64,000 nucleotides of DNA from Bacteroidales bacterium (GCA_015060975.1 SUXI01000002.1:62001-126000); one strand, 5' to 3'. Counted from the first letter of the stretch, positions 8,205-18,318 are shown. The notes: generated from the sequence alone by a model not told the origin. Numbers and translations are program-made.

Positions 8205-8648
8205 ATGAGAATCTTCACAACTTTACTTTTTTCATTATTGACGATTTGTTCATGTTCCAACATAAATGAATATGGCACAATTGATGATGCAGAATATTTA
8301 TTTAATCAGAAAGAATATAACAACTCGCAAAGGCTATGCGATTATATAATAGAAAACAACGACATCACCAATATACCTCACTCGGTATTATGCCGGTTAT
8401 CAGTTATATATCTTAAACTTGCAGAACAAACAAAAGAATCTGAAGACAAAAATACAGCAATAGCAACAAGATGCTATCGCACTGCATTTAATTTAGATAA
8501 AGATTCCTCCAACATCTATTTTTCAGAAATACCAACTGAGGATATAAAATATGCAATATTACTAAGCTCATTATCCAACGCCATTGATTCTCCGTGCGAA
8601 ATCCATGATTTTGAATTTACTGATAGTTGCAATTTTAATCATAACTAA
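8205..8648 (+). CDS. Small lipoprotein, possible TPR-like
   Basis: The start MRIFTTLLFSLLTICSCSN is a lipoprotein signal peptide with the lipobox Cys at residue 16 or 18. The mature part has one or two helical pairs that resemble tetratricopeptide repeats: AEYLFNQKEYNNSQRLCDYI, then RLSVIYLKLAEQ and ATRCYRTAFNLD. The function is unknown. It is the first gene of a co-directional run, 17 nt before SUI1. Confidence 0.7.
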   Translation: MRIFTTLLFSLLTICSCSNINEYGTIDDAEYLFNQKEYNNSQRLCDYIIENNDITNIPHSVLCRLSVIYLKLAEQTKESEDKNTAIATRCYRTAFNLDKDSSNIYFSEIPTEDIKYAILLSSLSNAIDSPCEIHDFEFTDSCNFNHN

Positions 8649-8665
8649 CCTATTAATTTAAATTG

Positions 8666-9010
8666 ATGAAAAAAAATGATTGGCAAGCCGGGCTACAGGC
8701 TTTTCTTGATTCTAATCCAGACTTACCTCAAGGAGAAGAATTACACATTGAAAGCGATAAAAAATCATCGTCCAAACAACCTCGTCTTGACATAATTCTT
8801 GAAAAGAAAGGACGTGGCGGGAAAGTTGCCACTATTGTAAGCGGATTTACTATTGGAGACAATGAGGTTTCAGACTTAGCCAGTAAAATGAAAACATCGC
8901 TTGGAACCGGAGGCTCCGCCCGTGGAGGAGAAATACTTATTCAAGGCGACAAACGCAGTGCCGTTCTGAAATTCTTAATAAACAATGAATTTCAAGCCCG
9001 CATAATCTAA
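8666..9010 (+). CDS. SUI1/eIF1-like translation factor (YciH family)
   Basis: This protein of 114 residues carries the SUI1 fold in its C-terminal two thirds: LDIILEKKGRGGKVATIVSGF, then LASKMKTSLGTGGSARGGEI and IQGDKRSAVLKFL. The GTGGSA and IQGD motifs are diagnostic. Eukaryotic eIF1 checks start-codon choice; the bacterial YciH group is thought to affect initiation fidelity, but its role in Bacteroidetes is not settled. I placed the start at the ATG at 8666; a TTG one codon earlier is possible. It is 10 nt from the AddA gene. Confidence 0.9.
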   Translation: MKKNDWQAGLQAFLDSNPDLPQGEELHIESDKKSSSKQPRLDIILEKKGRGGKVATIVSGFTIGDNEVSDLASKMKTSLGTGGSARGGEILIQGDKRSAVLKFLINNEFQARII

Positions 9011-9020
9011 TCTTCTCTTT

Positions 9021-12000
9021 ATGCTCACTATCTACAAAGCATCCGCAGGCTCAGGGAAAACCTATACCCTTGCATTTGAATATATAAAACTGGTATTAGG
9101 ATATAAAGATTCTATTACCGGGAAATATAAACTTAACCCCAATCCTCAATATTCACACAGAGCAATACTTGCAATAACTTTTACCAATAAAGCTACCGAA
9201 GAGATGAAACGTCGCATCATAAAAGAGTTAGCGATTTTGGCAAAAGTTCCATCAATAGGTGATGAAGAAAGTCCATACACCGAGAGCCTCACTTCACTTT
9301 TCGAATGCACCCCTCAACAACTGCGCAAATGCGCGCAAAAAGCGCTTGTTCAACTCCTTTTTGATTTTAACTTTTTCAACATAAGCACTATTGATGCATT
9401 TTTTCAAACCATATTAAGAACATTTGCTTTTGAAGTTGAACTCGATGGCAATTATGAAGTTGAACTTAATGACTCTTATGCAATATCCATAGGTGTAAAC
9501 GAACTCCTAAACACCATCAGCCACAAAAACGATAAAGAATCGCACTTGTTAGCAGAATGGATAAAGCGATACATGATGCAAAAAATAAACGAAGGAGCAA
9601 GTTTTAATATCCTAAATCGCAAATCTAAGATATTTGGCAATTTATTATCATTCATTGGCAAATTATGTGACGAGCAATTCAAGCTCAAGTCAGATAAACT
9701 GGTGGAATACCTTCAAGATAATTCCCGCATCATTACTTTTGAAGAAAAATTAAAAGAGCAAATCGCGATAAAAGAAAATACCATTAAAAAAATCGCATCG
9801 GGAATTTTCGAAACGCTATCATTGGAAAATATAGATTATGAAGGAATAACATCACATGTAAAAAGCCTTCTAATAAAATGGTCCAATGGCGAGAAAAAAG
9901 AGCCAAACGACACAATATTAAAAGTAAGAAATCATGAAACTTCAGCTTTCACTAAAACTTTCTTGAAAAAGAATCCCATCTCCAATGACATCGAGCTTTT
10001 CATTGCCAATGCCATCGACCAAATTATTACGCAATTCGACCATTTAAGATCTTTGAAATTATTACGCAATAATATATATGGATTAGGACTTATTGGCGAC
10101 ACAATGAAATTCATAAAAGAGTTTAGAGACAATAATAACCTAATATTATTATCCGACACAAACGATTTATTACGCCGTGTTATAAATGAAGATGACGCCC
10201 CTTTCATTTATGAAAGATTAGGTGTTAGGCTACAACATTTCTTGATTGATGAGTTTCAAGACACATCCCGTTTACAATGGAGTAACATCAATCCATTAGT
10301 GTCTGAAAGCTTATCTCAAAATCATGACAACCTCATTATTGGAGACGAAAAACAATGCATTTATAGATTTCGCAATTCCGACCCTTCATTATTACATTCA
10401 CAAATCGCACTCGATTTCAACCAGCAAGTGCAAGAACGGGGAAATAACATAAAAGACAACACCAATTGGCGAAGCTCGGCCGAAGTCGTACGATTTAACA
10501 ACACCATATTTTCAGCATTAGCATTTAATTTTGGATTAAGCGATGTATATGCGAATGTGGCGCAACAGGTCGCAGTAAAACATCTTAATCACCATGGATA
10601 TATAAAATTTTCTTGCATTGACGATTCTTCAACCAAAGAAGAAAAACTGAATATTTCATTTGAAATAATGGCAAATGATATCAAACGGCAATTAAATGCC
10701 GGGTATCAAGCTCGCAACATTGCAATTCTCGTGCGAAATCGAAAAGAAGGACAACTTGCAATAGACTATTTGTTACAATTAATGGCAAACGCATCATCTG
10801 GCTTCCCGCAAATAAACATTATATCAGATGACACTTTGCAAATTGATTCTTCCCCAATGGTAAGATTAATTATCAGCGTTTTAAGATTAATCAACACCAG
10901 TAGCGAAGTTTCAGATTCTAATCTCATCTCAAAACAACGATTTAATCAAATTTTAAATCGCTATGAACTTCATATAAACAATGGAAAAAAACCGGGAGAC
11001 GCTCTAAATGAAGCCATAAACGTTGACAACATTGAAATTGACAACCTCGCAAAAGATGTCACAAATCTTAAATACACCAGTTTACCATCTATAATAGAAC
11101 GCATTATATCACGCTACATTCCCAAAGATTTACTTATACGCGATAATATATTTATAACTGCGTTTCAAGATGAAGTCCTCGATTTTTGTTCTCATGGCAG
11201 TTGCGACATCAATTCATTTTTAAAATGGTGGGACAACCCAAATGTTAATCATAAAGTCACATCATCGACCGACATTGACGCAATACGAGTAATGACCATT
11301 CATAAATCAAAAGGTCTTGAGTTTAAATGTGTACACATTCCTGTTGCCGATTGGGATTTAACCAAAGACTCTGATTATAGTTGGTTTGAACAACCAACCA
11401 TTGATGGCATTTCTCCCGAACTAATCCCTCCTGTATTTGCATTAAAAAACGACAAAAATCTCATTGGAACGCAATTTGAGGATCAATATAATATCAATCA
11501 CAAATTAGAACTTATTGATACAATTAATGTTACATACGTCGCTTTTACCCGAGCCATAAATGAATTATGCGTTACATGCTTAATGTCAAAAAACAACCGA
11601 AATAATTCTATCGGAGGCGCCATTTACGATGCATTTAGTATCGCTAATAATGATTTTTGCGACAATCTTACAGCCAAACACAAAGAAGCTAATGGAGAGC
11701 TATTCATTCCTCTTAATGATATTGACGAAAAAAACACCCTCATTATAGGGAAGCCAACAAGCGTAACTCCTAAAAAGGGTTCAGAGAACCCACATAATGA
11801 AGATGTCGAAATAAGAACTGCTTCTCCATATTTCACTGCCGACCGTGATGACTTATGGAATCTCACTCGTCTTGATGACTTTATTCCTTCAAATGAAGCC
11901 CGCGAACGAGGAGTCTTTCTTCATAACGTTCTCAGTAATGTTATACACATAAATGACTTACCATTGTCATTAAAACGATGGAGCTATCGCTCTCGACTCT

Positions 12001-12329
12001 CCAATGAAGAAACTGAAGACGCGCTCAACATTCTCGCAAAAACGTTATCAACACCTTTTGCATCACAATGGTTTGATGGATTCAATAGGGTATTAACCGA
12101 ACGGTCTATCTCTTTATATAACAGCAATGACACATATCGACCCGACCGCATTGTATGGACCGCAAACGGCACTATCGACATCATTGATTATAAATTTGGA
12201 GAAGAAAACAAATCAAAACACCAAAAACAAATCAAAAATTACATGAACCTATTAATTGAAATGGGTTACAAAAATGTAAGAGGTTTTTTGTGGTACTTTA
12301 ATAAAAATCAAATAATCGAGATAAATTAA
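9021..12329 (+). CDS. UvrD/RecB-family helicase with C-terminal nuclease (AddA-like)
   Basis: This is an ATP-dependent DNA helicase-nuclease of the kind that resects double-strand breaks for RecA. Walker A is at 7-15 (ASAGSGKTY); motif Ia is TFTNKATEEM; Walker B is LIDEFQDTS (about 406-414); motif III is IIGDEKQCIYRFR; motif V is MTIHKSKGLEF (about 757-767); and motif VI is YVAFTRA. The last 150 residues hold a RecB-type PD-(D/E)XK nuclease: a conserved His in GVFLHNVL, then IDIIDYKFGE (about 1050-1059). At 1102 residues the length fits AddA. An addB partner is not in the window. Confidence 0.9.
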   Translation: MLTIYKASAGSGKTYTLAFEYIKLVLGYKDSITGKYKLNPNPQYSHRAILAITFTNKATEEMKRRIIKELAILAKVPSIGDEESPYTESLTSLFECTPQQLRKCAQKALVQLLFDFNFFNISTIDAFFQTILRTFAFEVELDGNYEVELNDSYAISIGVNELLNTISHKNDKESHLLAEWIKRYMMQKINEGASFNILNRKSKIFGNLLSFIGKLCDEQFKLKSDKLVEYLQDNSRIITFEEKLKEQIAIKENTIKKIASGIFETLSLENIDYEGITSHVKSLLIKWSNGEKKEPNDTILKVRNHETSAFTKTFLKKNPISNDIELFIANAIDQIITQFDHLRSLKLLRNNIYGLGLIGDTMKFIKEFRDNNNLILLSDTNDLLRRVINEDDAPFIYERLGVRLQHFLIDEFQDTSRLQWSNINPLVSESLSQNHDNLIIGDEKQCIYRFRNSDPSLLHSQIALDFNQQVQERGNNIKDNTNWRSSAEVVRFNNTIFSALAFNFGLSDVYANVAQQVAVKHLNHHGYIKFSCIDDSSTKEEKLNISFEIMANDIKRQLNAGYQARNIAILVRNRKEGQLAIDYLLQLMANASSGFPQINIISDDTLQIDSSPMVRLIISVLRLINTSSEVSDSNLISKQRFNQILNRYELHINNGKKPGDALNEAINVDNIEIDNLAKDVTNLKYTSLPSIIERIISRYIPKDLLIRDNIFITAFQDEVLDFCSHGSCDINSFLKWWDNPNVNHKVTSSTDIDAIRVMTIHKSKGLEFKCVHIPVADWDLTKDSDYSWFEQPTIDGISPELIPPVFALKNDKNLIGTQFEDQYNINHKLELIDTINVTYVAFTRAINELCVTCLMSKNNRNNSIGGAIYDAFSIANNDFCDNLTAKHKEANGELFIPLNDIDEKNTLIIGKPTSVTPKKGSENPHNEDVEIRTASPYFTADRDDLWNLTRLDDFIPSNEARERGVFLHNVLSNVIHINDLPLSLKRWSYRSRLSNEETEDALNILAKTLSTPFASQWFDGFNRVLTERSISLYNSNDTYRPDRIVWTANGTIDIIDYKFGEENKSKHQKQIKNYMNLLIEMGYKNVRGFLWYFNKNQIIEIN

Positions 12330-12340
12330 ATATACGTTTT

Positions 12341-13993
12341 ATGAATATCAAATCTATTATCATTACATTAGCACTATGTGCTATATTTCCGGTGAGCAAA
12401 ACGTGGGCCTGCACAGGACTTATCGCCGGAAAAGCGGCTACCACCGATGGGAGCGCATTGGTAACATACGCTGCCGACAGCCACACCCTTTATGGAGAAT
12501 TATACTCACAACCCTCGGCCGATTACCCAAAAGGTGCTATGCGCAAAGTCATTGAATGGGACACGGGCAAATATCTTGGAGAAATTCCCGAAGTTAGCCA
12601 CACATACCAAACAACAGGAAACATGAATGAACATGGGCTTGTGATAGTAGAAAGCACATGGGGTGGCAGAGAAGAACTTATTGATACAACCGGAATAATT
12701 GACTATGGTTCATTAATATATATATCACTTCAACGAGCAAAAAACGCTCGCGAAGCAATTTCGGTAATGACTAATTTGGTTAAAGATTATGGTTACGCAA
12801 GTTCCGGCGAATCATTCACTATTGCCGACCCTAATGAAGTGTGGATTATGGAATTAATAGGCAAAGGCAATGCCGAAAAAGGCGCCGTGTGGGTTGCTAT
12901 ACGCATCCCCGATGATTGCATCTCAGGTCATGCCAACCATTCACGCATTCATCGTTTCCCCTTAAAAGACAAAGAAAATTGCATTTATTCTCCCGATGTA
13001 ATCAAGTTTGCACGCAAACAAGGATATTTTAATGGCAAAGATGAAGATTTTAGCTTCTCTTTGGCATACGCTATTACCGATGCCAGCGCATTGCGAGGCT
13101 GTGATGCTCGTGTGTGGAGTTATTATAACCGTTTTACCAATGACATGGACGCTTATCTGCCTTGGATTCTTAAGGGAGAAGGCGAAGTGTTACCTCTTTG
13201 GGTCAAACCTACACGCAAAGTGAGTGTTAGAGACATGCAAAATATGATGCGCGACCATTTTGAAGGTACACCTCTCGACATGACCACCGATATTGGTGCC
13301 GGTCCATTCAAGCTTCCCTATCGCTGGCGACCTTTAACATATAAAATCGATGGAAAAGAATATACCCACGAGCGTGCTATCGCAACACAACAAACAGGAT
13401 TTTCGCTTGTAGCACAATTACGTCATGATAAGCCCGATTATATGAAAACAATTTTATGGTTTGGCGTTGATGACGCAAACACATGCGTTTATATACCATT
13501 TTATAACTGCACCACCAATATTCCACATGAGTTTGCCGTAGGCAATGGTGATTTATACACTATCTCATGGGATGCCGCTTTCTGGGTTACTAATTATGTT
13601 TCAAACCAAACATACCAACGCTACTCATTGATGATTGATGATGTGCGCAAAGTGCAAACAGCATTGGAAGACTCCATTGCCATTGATATAAATATAGTTG
13701 AAAACACTATTGATGAATTTGACACCCCTACCGCTTGCGGTTTATTACAAGATATTTCGAGTATTTGGTCAAAAAAATATGTAACCCGTTATAAACAATT
13801 GGGAGATTACCTTCTTGTAAAATACCTTGACGGCAATATCAAAAAAGAAAAAGATGGAAAGTTTGAGCGCTCTCCCTACGGCATGCCTGTATATCCCGCA
13901 TTTCCCGGATATGATGAAAAATATTATCGCTCAATAGTCAACGATGCCGGGGAAAATCTACAAGTTATTCAGCTTTCAATAGAGCAAAAATAA
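12341..13993 (+). CDS. Secreted dipeptidase, peptidase family C69
   Basis: A signal peptide (about 1-23) ends just before Cys24 in TWACTGLIAG, and that Cys becomes the N-terminal nucleophile of family C69 (PepD/dipeptidase A type). Other family marks are the block GNMNEHGLVIVESTWGG, GESFTIADPNEVWIMELIG and the C-terminal PAFPGYDEKYYRS. Members cleave dipeptides outside the cytoplasm. The length of 550 residues is normal. It is the last gene of the run that starts at 8205, 11 nt after the AddA gene, although its function is unrelated. Confidence 0.9.
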   Translation: MNIKSIIITLALCAIFPVSKTWACTGLIAGKAATTDGSALVTYAADSHTLYGELYSQPSADYPKGAMRKVIEWDTGKYLGEIPEVSHTYQTTGNMNEHGLVIVESTWGGREELIDTTGIIDYGSLIYISLQRAKNAREAISVMTNLVKDYGYASSGESFTIADPNEVWIMELIGKGNAEKGAVWVAIRIPDDCISGHANHSRIHRFPLKDKENCIYSPDVIKFARKQGYFNGKDEDFSFSLAYAITDASALRGCDARVWSYYNRFTNDMDAYLPWILKGEGEVLPLWVKPTRKVSVRDMQNMMRDHFEGTPLDMTTDIGAGPFKLPYRWRPLTYKIDGKEYTHERAIATQQTGFSLVAQLRHDKPDYMKTILWFGVDDANTCVYIPFYNCTTNIPHEFAVGNGDLYTISWDAAFWVTNYVSNQTYQRYSLMIDDVRKVQTALEDSIAIDINIVENTIDEFDTPTACGLLQDISSIWSKKYVTRYKQLGDYLLVKYLDGNIKKEKDGKFERSPYGMPVYPAFPGYDEKYYRSIVNDAGENLQVIQLSIEQK

Positions 13994-14022
13994 ATCGCAT
14001 ATTGAAATATTTCATCGAAAAG

Positions 14023-14053
14023 TTGTCAATATTGAAGATATTAGCTAACTTTG
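14023..14053 (+). promoter_or_regulatory. Promoter of the DUF177-rpmF pair
   Basis: TTG (14023-14025), a 20-nt spacer and TAACTTTG (14046-14053). The box overlaps a TTG at 14051 that could be mistaken for the start codon of the next gene. Confidence 0.8.
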
Positions 14054-14077
14054 CAAAGTTTTTTCAAACAGCATAAA

Positions 14078-14626
14078 GTGGGAAAGTTTTCAGAATTTAA
14101 GCTACCGCTAAAGAGTATGTCTATTGGCTCTCATGCATTTGAGTACCATTTAGGCAAAGAATTTTTCGTTAATATGGAAAGTTCTGATATTCGTGATGCT
14201 AACATATCGGTAAAATTATCGGTAATACACAATAGTGGCATATATGATTTGAACTTCAAGTTCTTAGGCGAGATTACTCTACTATGCGACCGATGCCTTG
14301 ACGATATGAAACACCCCGTTGATACCGACTATCATATAGTCGTAAAATATGGGGATAAATATTGCGATGACTCTGATGAGGTACTTGAAATTCCCGAAAG
14401 CGACAACTACTTAAATGTTGCTTATATGATATTTGACACTGTGTCATTATCAATACCTATCAAACATGTGCATCCTGCCGGGCAATGCAATAAAGCCATG
14501 AGTGAGCTTCTTCGCAATCACCGCGCAAAAGATGCCGAACTTGATGAAACAAGCGACAACTACGACGAAGAAACAGAAATTGACCCTCGTTGGGCTAAAC
14601 TAAAGGAACTAAGTGATAACAATTAA
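14078..14626 (+). CDS. DUF177 (YceD) family protein
   Basis: YceD/DUF177 proteins are small, almost always sit directly before rpmF, and are linked to 23S rRNA processing or accumulation. The pair CDRCLDDMKHPV (CxxC) in the middle and the acidic C-terminal IDPRWAKLKEL are typical. The reading frame is open from a TTG at 14051, but that codon lies inside the -7 promoter box. I therefore place the start at the in-frame GTG at 14078, which gives MGKFSEFKLPLK, a normal start for the Bacteroidetes family. The ATG at 14116 is the alternative. rpmF follows after 20 nt. Confidence 0.85.
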   Translation: MGKFSEFKLPLKSMSIGSHAFEYHLGKEFFVNMESSDIRDANISVKLSVIHNSGIYDLNFKFLGEITLLCDRCLDDMKHPVDTDYHIVVKYGDKYCDDSDEVLEIPESDNYLNVAYMIFDTVSLSIPIKHVHPAGQCNKAMSELLRNHRAKDAELDETSDNYDEETEIDPRWAKLKELSDNN

Positions 14627-14646
14627 AAATAAAAATATTAAAAAAA

Positions 14647-14832
14647 ATGGCACATCCTAAACGAAAACAATCAAAAACTAGAACTGCAAAACGTAGAACT
14701 CACGACAAAGCAGTAGCTCCTACACTTGCTATTTGCCCTAACTGTGGTGCATGGCATGTATATCATACTGTGTGTGGTGAATGCGGTCACTATCGTGGCA
14801 AAATTGCTATCGAAAAGAACGCTGCCGTTTAA
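14647..14832 (+). CDS. rpmF: 50S ribosomal protein L32
   Basis: L32 is a small structural protein of the large ribosomal subunit. The 61 residues start MAHPKRKQSKTRTAKRRTHD and carry a zinc-binding set Cys30, Cys33, Cys43, Cys46 (CPNC and CGEC), so this is the zinc-containing form. It is paired with the DUF177 gene and followed by a terminator, then fabH; the order DUF177-rpmF-fabH is widely conserved. Confidence 0.97.
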   Translation: MAHPKRKQSKTRTAKRRTHDKAVAPTLAICPNCGAWHVYHTVCGECGHYRGKIAIEKNAAV

Positions 14833-14864
14833 TCAAGCGACAGGGGAATTCCCTATAAATTTAT

Positions 14865-14899
14865 ATCTCCTGATTTGATTATATTTCAGGAGATGTTTT
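14865..14899 (+). terminator. Intrinsic terminator after rpmF
   Basis: The 9-bp perfect stem ATCTCCTGA / TCAGGAGAT (14865-14873, 14886-14894) is followed by GTTTTT. Confidence 0.8.
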
Positions 14900-14929
14900 T
14901 CATTTATATCAGTCAAAGAATCAGCTATT

Positions 14930-15910
14930 ATGTTTAACGCTAGAATTGCCGGCATTGCGTCTTATGTTCCCGAGGACATCCTTGATAATGAAATGTTATC
15001 AAAGATGGTTGACACAAACGATGAATGGATTACATCGCGTGTAGGGATAAAAGAACGTCGCATCCTGAAAAAGGAAGGAACCGGCTCATCGTTTTTAGGC
15101 ATTAATGCAGTAAACAAACTGCTCGAGTCAACAAACACAAACCCCGAAGACATCGATCTATTGATTTGTGCGACATCAAACCCCGATTATCGCTTTCCTT
15201 CAACAGGGTCGATTATTGCCGGAAGTTGTGGTTTAAACAAATCTTATGCCTACGATATTCAAGCGGCATGCGCAGGTTTTATCGTTGCATTGCAAGATGC
15301 GACAGCCTATATTCGTTCCGGAATATACAAAAAAGTAATCGTCGTAGCTGCCGAGAAAATGTCTTCAATGGTAAACTATTCCGATCGCACCACTTGTCCA
15401 TTATTTGGCGATGCGTCAGCGGCTGTATTAGTTGAGCCAACCACCGAAAATGTCGGTGTAATTGACGGTGTATTCCATGTTGAAAGCCACGTTGAACATT
15501 TATTAATGCGTGCGGGTGGTTCTGTTAATCCGGCAACACATGAAACCGTAGATGCCGGAGACCACTATATCTATCAAGATGGTCGCAACGTTTACAAACA
15601 TGCTGTAACAAATATGCTTGAATCATCAATTGAAGTATTGGAACGCAATAGCATGTCAATGGCTGATGTCGATTGGTTTATACCTCATCAAGCCAACTTA
15701 CGCATTATCGAAGCTGTGGCAGGAAGAGCTGGCGTGGACTCATCTAAAGTATTGGTAAACATTGAGCATTACGGCAACTCAAGTGCCGCATCTATCCCCT
15801 TATGCTTAGATGAATACAAACACAAAATCAAAAAAGGCGACAAATTAATTCTAACCGCCTTTGGCGCCGGGTTCACTTGGGGGGCTATGTATGTAATTTG
15901 GGATATTTAA
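14930..15910 (+). CDS. fabH: Beta-ketoacyl-ACP synthase III
   Basis: FabH starts fatty acid synthesis by condensing acetyl-CoA (or another acyl-CoA) with malonyl-ACP. The thiolase-fold catalytic triad is visible: Cys114 in QAACAGF, His in FIPHQAN (about 253) and Asn in HYGNSSAAS (about 283). The N terminus (AGIASYVPEDILDN) and the ending TAFGAGFTWGAMYVIW are typical, and 326 residues is the usual length. It has a terminator on each side. Confidence 0.95.
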   Translation: MFNARIAGIASYVPEDILDNEMLSKMVDTNDEWITSRVGIKERRILKKEGTGSSFLGINAVNKLLESTNTNPEDIDLLICATSNPDYRFPSTGSIIAGSCGLNKSYAYDIQAACAGFIVALQDATAYIRSGIYKKVIVVAAEKMSSMVNYSDRTTCPLFGDASAAVLVEPTTENVGVIDGVFHVESHVEHLLMRAGGSVNPATHETVDAGDHYIYQDGRNVYKHAVTNMLESSIEVLERNSMSMADVDWFIPHQANLRIIEAVAGRAGVDSSKVLVNIEHYGNSSAASIPLCLDEYKHKIKKGDKLILTAFGAGFTWGAMYVIWDI

Positions 15911-15949
15911 TAAACTTATTTTACCGATTATATTTTCCAACAAGCATAT

Positions 15950-16004
15950 AACACGAAAATAGCTATCACTTCTATTGGAGAATTTGCTATTTTCGTGTTG
16001 TTTT
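15950..16004 (+). terminator. Intrinsic terminator between fabH and era
   Basis: A 14-bp perfect stem (15950-15963 with 15986-15999) with a 22-nt loop is followed by GTTTT. It ends just before the era ATG. Confidence 0.8.
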
Positions 16005-16017
16005 ATAATCAAGAAAC

Positions 16018-16908
16018 ATGACTGAAAATCACAAAGCAGGATTTGTTAACATTGTGGGAAACCCCAATGTAGGGAAATCAACATTAATGAATGACTTGGT
16101 TGGTGAACGTGTTAGCATCATAACCGCCAAAGCGCAAACAACACGCCATCGCATTATGGGCATTGTAAATACCGATGATTATCAAATCGTCTTCTCCGAC
16201 ACTCCCGGGGTATTGTCGCCCAAATACAAACTACAAAAAAGCATGCTTGATTTTTCGGAAGGAGCACTCACCGATGCCGATGTACTTTTATATGTAACCG
16301 ATGTGGTTGAAGACCCCGAAAAGAACGCCGAGTTTCTTGCCAAAGTAGCAAAAGAGAAAATCCCCGTTTTATTAGTAATTAATAAAATCGATTTACTTAA
16401 AGGGCAAGATGATTTAATACAAATTGTAACACGTTGGAAAGAGCGATTACCTAATGCCGAGATATTCCCTACCTCGGCTAAAGAACACTTTAACGTGAAT
16501 AATCTTATGACTCGTATTGTTGATTTGCTACCAGTGTGTCCTCCTTATTTTGGCAAAGACGCACTAACCGACAAACCCGCTCGTTTTTTTGTTACTGAAA
16601 TCATTCGTGAGAAAATTCTGCTCAACTACGACAAAGAAGTCCCATATTCTGTAGAAGTAATTGTCGAGAAATTTGACGAAAGCGATGATGCAATTCACAT
16701 CATGGCAGTAATATATGTAGAACGCGACAGCCAAAAAGGAATCATAATAGGACGTGGCGGCTCAATGCTGAAAAAAGTCGGAATCGAAGCCCGCAAAGAT
16801 ATCGCCACCTTCTTTGGCAAACGCATCTACCTTGAAATGTTTGTAAAAGTTGAGCCAAATTGGCGCAATCGTGAAAATAAATTGCGGTCATTTGGTTATA
16901 TGGAATAA
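16018..16908 (+). CDS. era: GTPase Era
   Basis: Era is an essential GTPase that binds the 3' end of 16S rRNA and helps 30S assembly. The G1 motif is GNPNVGKST (14-22), G3 is DTPG (about 61-64) and G4 is NKID. A C-terminal KH domain contains GIIIGRGGSMLKKVG (about 241-255). The length of 296 residues is normal. It lies between fabH and der, an order common in Bacteroidales. Confidence 0.97.
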   Translation: MTENHKAGFVNIVGNPNVGKSTLMNDLVGERVSIITAKAQTTRHRIMGIVNTDDYQIVFSDTPGVLSPKYKLQKSMLDFSEGALTDADVLLYVTDVVEDPEKNAEFLAKVAKEKIPVLLVINKIDLLKGQDDLIQIVTRWKERLPNAEIFPTSAKEHFNVNNLMTRIVDLLPVCPPYFGKDALTDKPARFFVTEIIREKILLNYDKEVPYSVEVIVEKFDESDDAIHIMAVIYVERDSQKGIIIGRGGSMLKKVGIEARKDIATFFGKRIYLEMFVKVEPNWRNRENKLRSFGYME

Positions 16909-16936
16909 TTAATCATCATTCTCAACTAAAAATCAC

Positions 16937-16944
16937 TATCTTTG
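16937..16944 (+). promoter_or_regulatory. -7 promoter box of der
   Basis: TATCTTTG lies 30 nt before the der ATG. The surrounding 18-nt run AAAAATCACTATCTTTGT is identical to the gyrB promoter region. No -33 TTG is evident. Confidence 0.65.
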
Positions 16945-16974
16945 TATTAAATTTATTTATACCAACATTGATTT

Positions 16975-18294
16975 ATGGGACAACTTGTAGCAATCGTAGG
17001 ACGCCCCAACGTGGGCAAATCAACTTTGTTTAACCGACTAACCGAAACTCGTCAAGCAATTGTCGATGAGACTGCCGGCACAACACGCGACCGCCAATAC
17101 GGCAAAGTGGATTGGAGCGGCAGAGAATTTTCCATAGTTGATACCGGAGGTTGGGTTGTTAACTCTGAAGATATATTTGAGGGAGAAATAAACAAGCAAG
17201 TTGCATTAGCCATTGAACAAGCCGACGTAATCCTTTTTGTGGTTGACGCAATAAATGGAGTTACCGACCTCGATGACCATGTAGCAGAAATTCTACGCAA
17301 ATCAAAAAAATCAATCATATTGGTTGCAAACAAAGTTGATTCAAACGAATGGTTATATAATGTTCCCGAATTTTACAGCCTGGGCCTTGGCGATCCATAT
17401 CCAGTTTCAGCTGTAAGCGGATATGGTTCAGGCGATTTACTTGATGAAGTAATAAAGAGGCTTCCAAACATCAACGACAACGAGGAAGAACAACTCGAAA
17501 ACATACCAAAATTTGCAATCGTAGGGCGACCAAATGCGGGCAAATCATCTTTGATAAACGCATTTATAGGCGAAGACCGCAATATAGTCACCAACATTGC
17601 CGGAACCACACGCGACAGCATATATACACGATATAACAAATATGGCTTTGACTTCTACCTTGTTGATACTGCAGGTATTCGCAAGAAACAAAAAGTAAAT
17701 GAAGATATTGAATATTATTCGGTAATAAGAAGCATCAGAGCCATTGAAGCATCAGATGTGTGCATATTAATGATCGATGCCACTCGTGGAATCGAAGCGC
17801 AAGACTCAAATATATTCTCACTAATACAGCGCAATAAAAAAGGGCTTGTTGTGTGTGTGAATAAATGGGATTTGGTAGAGAATAAATCACTCGAAGCTAT
17901 AAAATTCTTTGATGCCGCAATTCGTGAGCGCTTTGCGCCGTTCACCGATTTCCCCATAATTTTCACTTCGGCATTAACAAAACAGCGCATTTATAAAGTG
18001 CTTGAAACCGCTGTTGAAGTATATCAAAACCGCTTGCGATTAGTTCCAACATCTCAGCTCAACAACATAATGCTTGAAGCTATTGCCACATATCCGCCAC
18101 CTGCCAACAAAGGCAAGTATGTGAAAATAAAATATGTGACAATGCTAAAAGGCTCGCCTGTGCCCACATTTATTTTCTTCTGCAACTTGCCACAATGGGT
18201 TAAAGAGCCATACCGTCGTTACCTCGAAAACAAAATACGCGCCAATTGGGAATTCCACGGAACTCCTATCAACGTGTATATGCGAGAAAAATAG
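16975..18294 (+). CDS. der: GTPase Der (EngA), double G-domain
   Basis: Der acts in 50S ribosome assembly. Two GTPase domains in tandem are visible: GRPNVGKST at 9-17 with DTGG, and GRPNAGKSS near 182-190 with DTAGIRKK and NKWD. A C-terminal KH-like domain ends in [15 protein letters not shown]. The length of 439 residues is usual. It converges on the histidine kinase gene 24 nt away. Confidence 0.97.
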   Translation: MGQLVAIVGRPNVGKSTLFNRLTETRQAIVDETAGTTRDRQYGKVDWSGREFSIVDTGGWVVNSEDIFEGEINKQVALAIEQADVILFVVDAINGVTDLDDHVAEILRKSKKSIILVANKVDSNEWLYNVPEFYSLGLGDPYPVSAVSGYGSGDLLDEVIKRLPNINDNEEEQLENIPKFAIVGRPNAGKSSLINAFIGEDRNIVTNIAGTTRDSIYTRYNKYGFDFYLVDTAGIRKKQKVNEDIEYYSVIRSIRAIEASDVCILMIDATRGIEAQDSNIFSLIQRNKKGLVVCVNKWDLVENKSLEAIKFFDAAIRERFAPFTDFPIIFTSALTKQRIYKVLETAVEVYQNRLRLVPTSQLNNIMLEAIATYPPPANKGKYVKIKYVTMLKGSPVPTFIFFCNLPQWVKEPYRRYLENKIRANWEFHGTPINVYMREK

Positions 18295-18318
18295 CTTTCC
18301 CGGCTAGAGTAATCGGCA

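Noticed and set aside
14844-14853. Palindrome GGGAATTCCC after rpmF
   Set aside because: Too short to call an operator without a regulator; the adjacent 9-bp hairpin explains termination.
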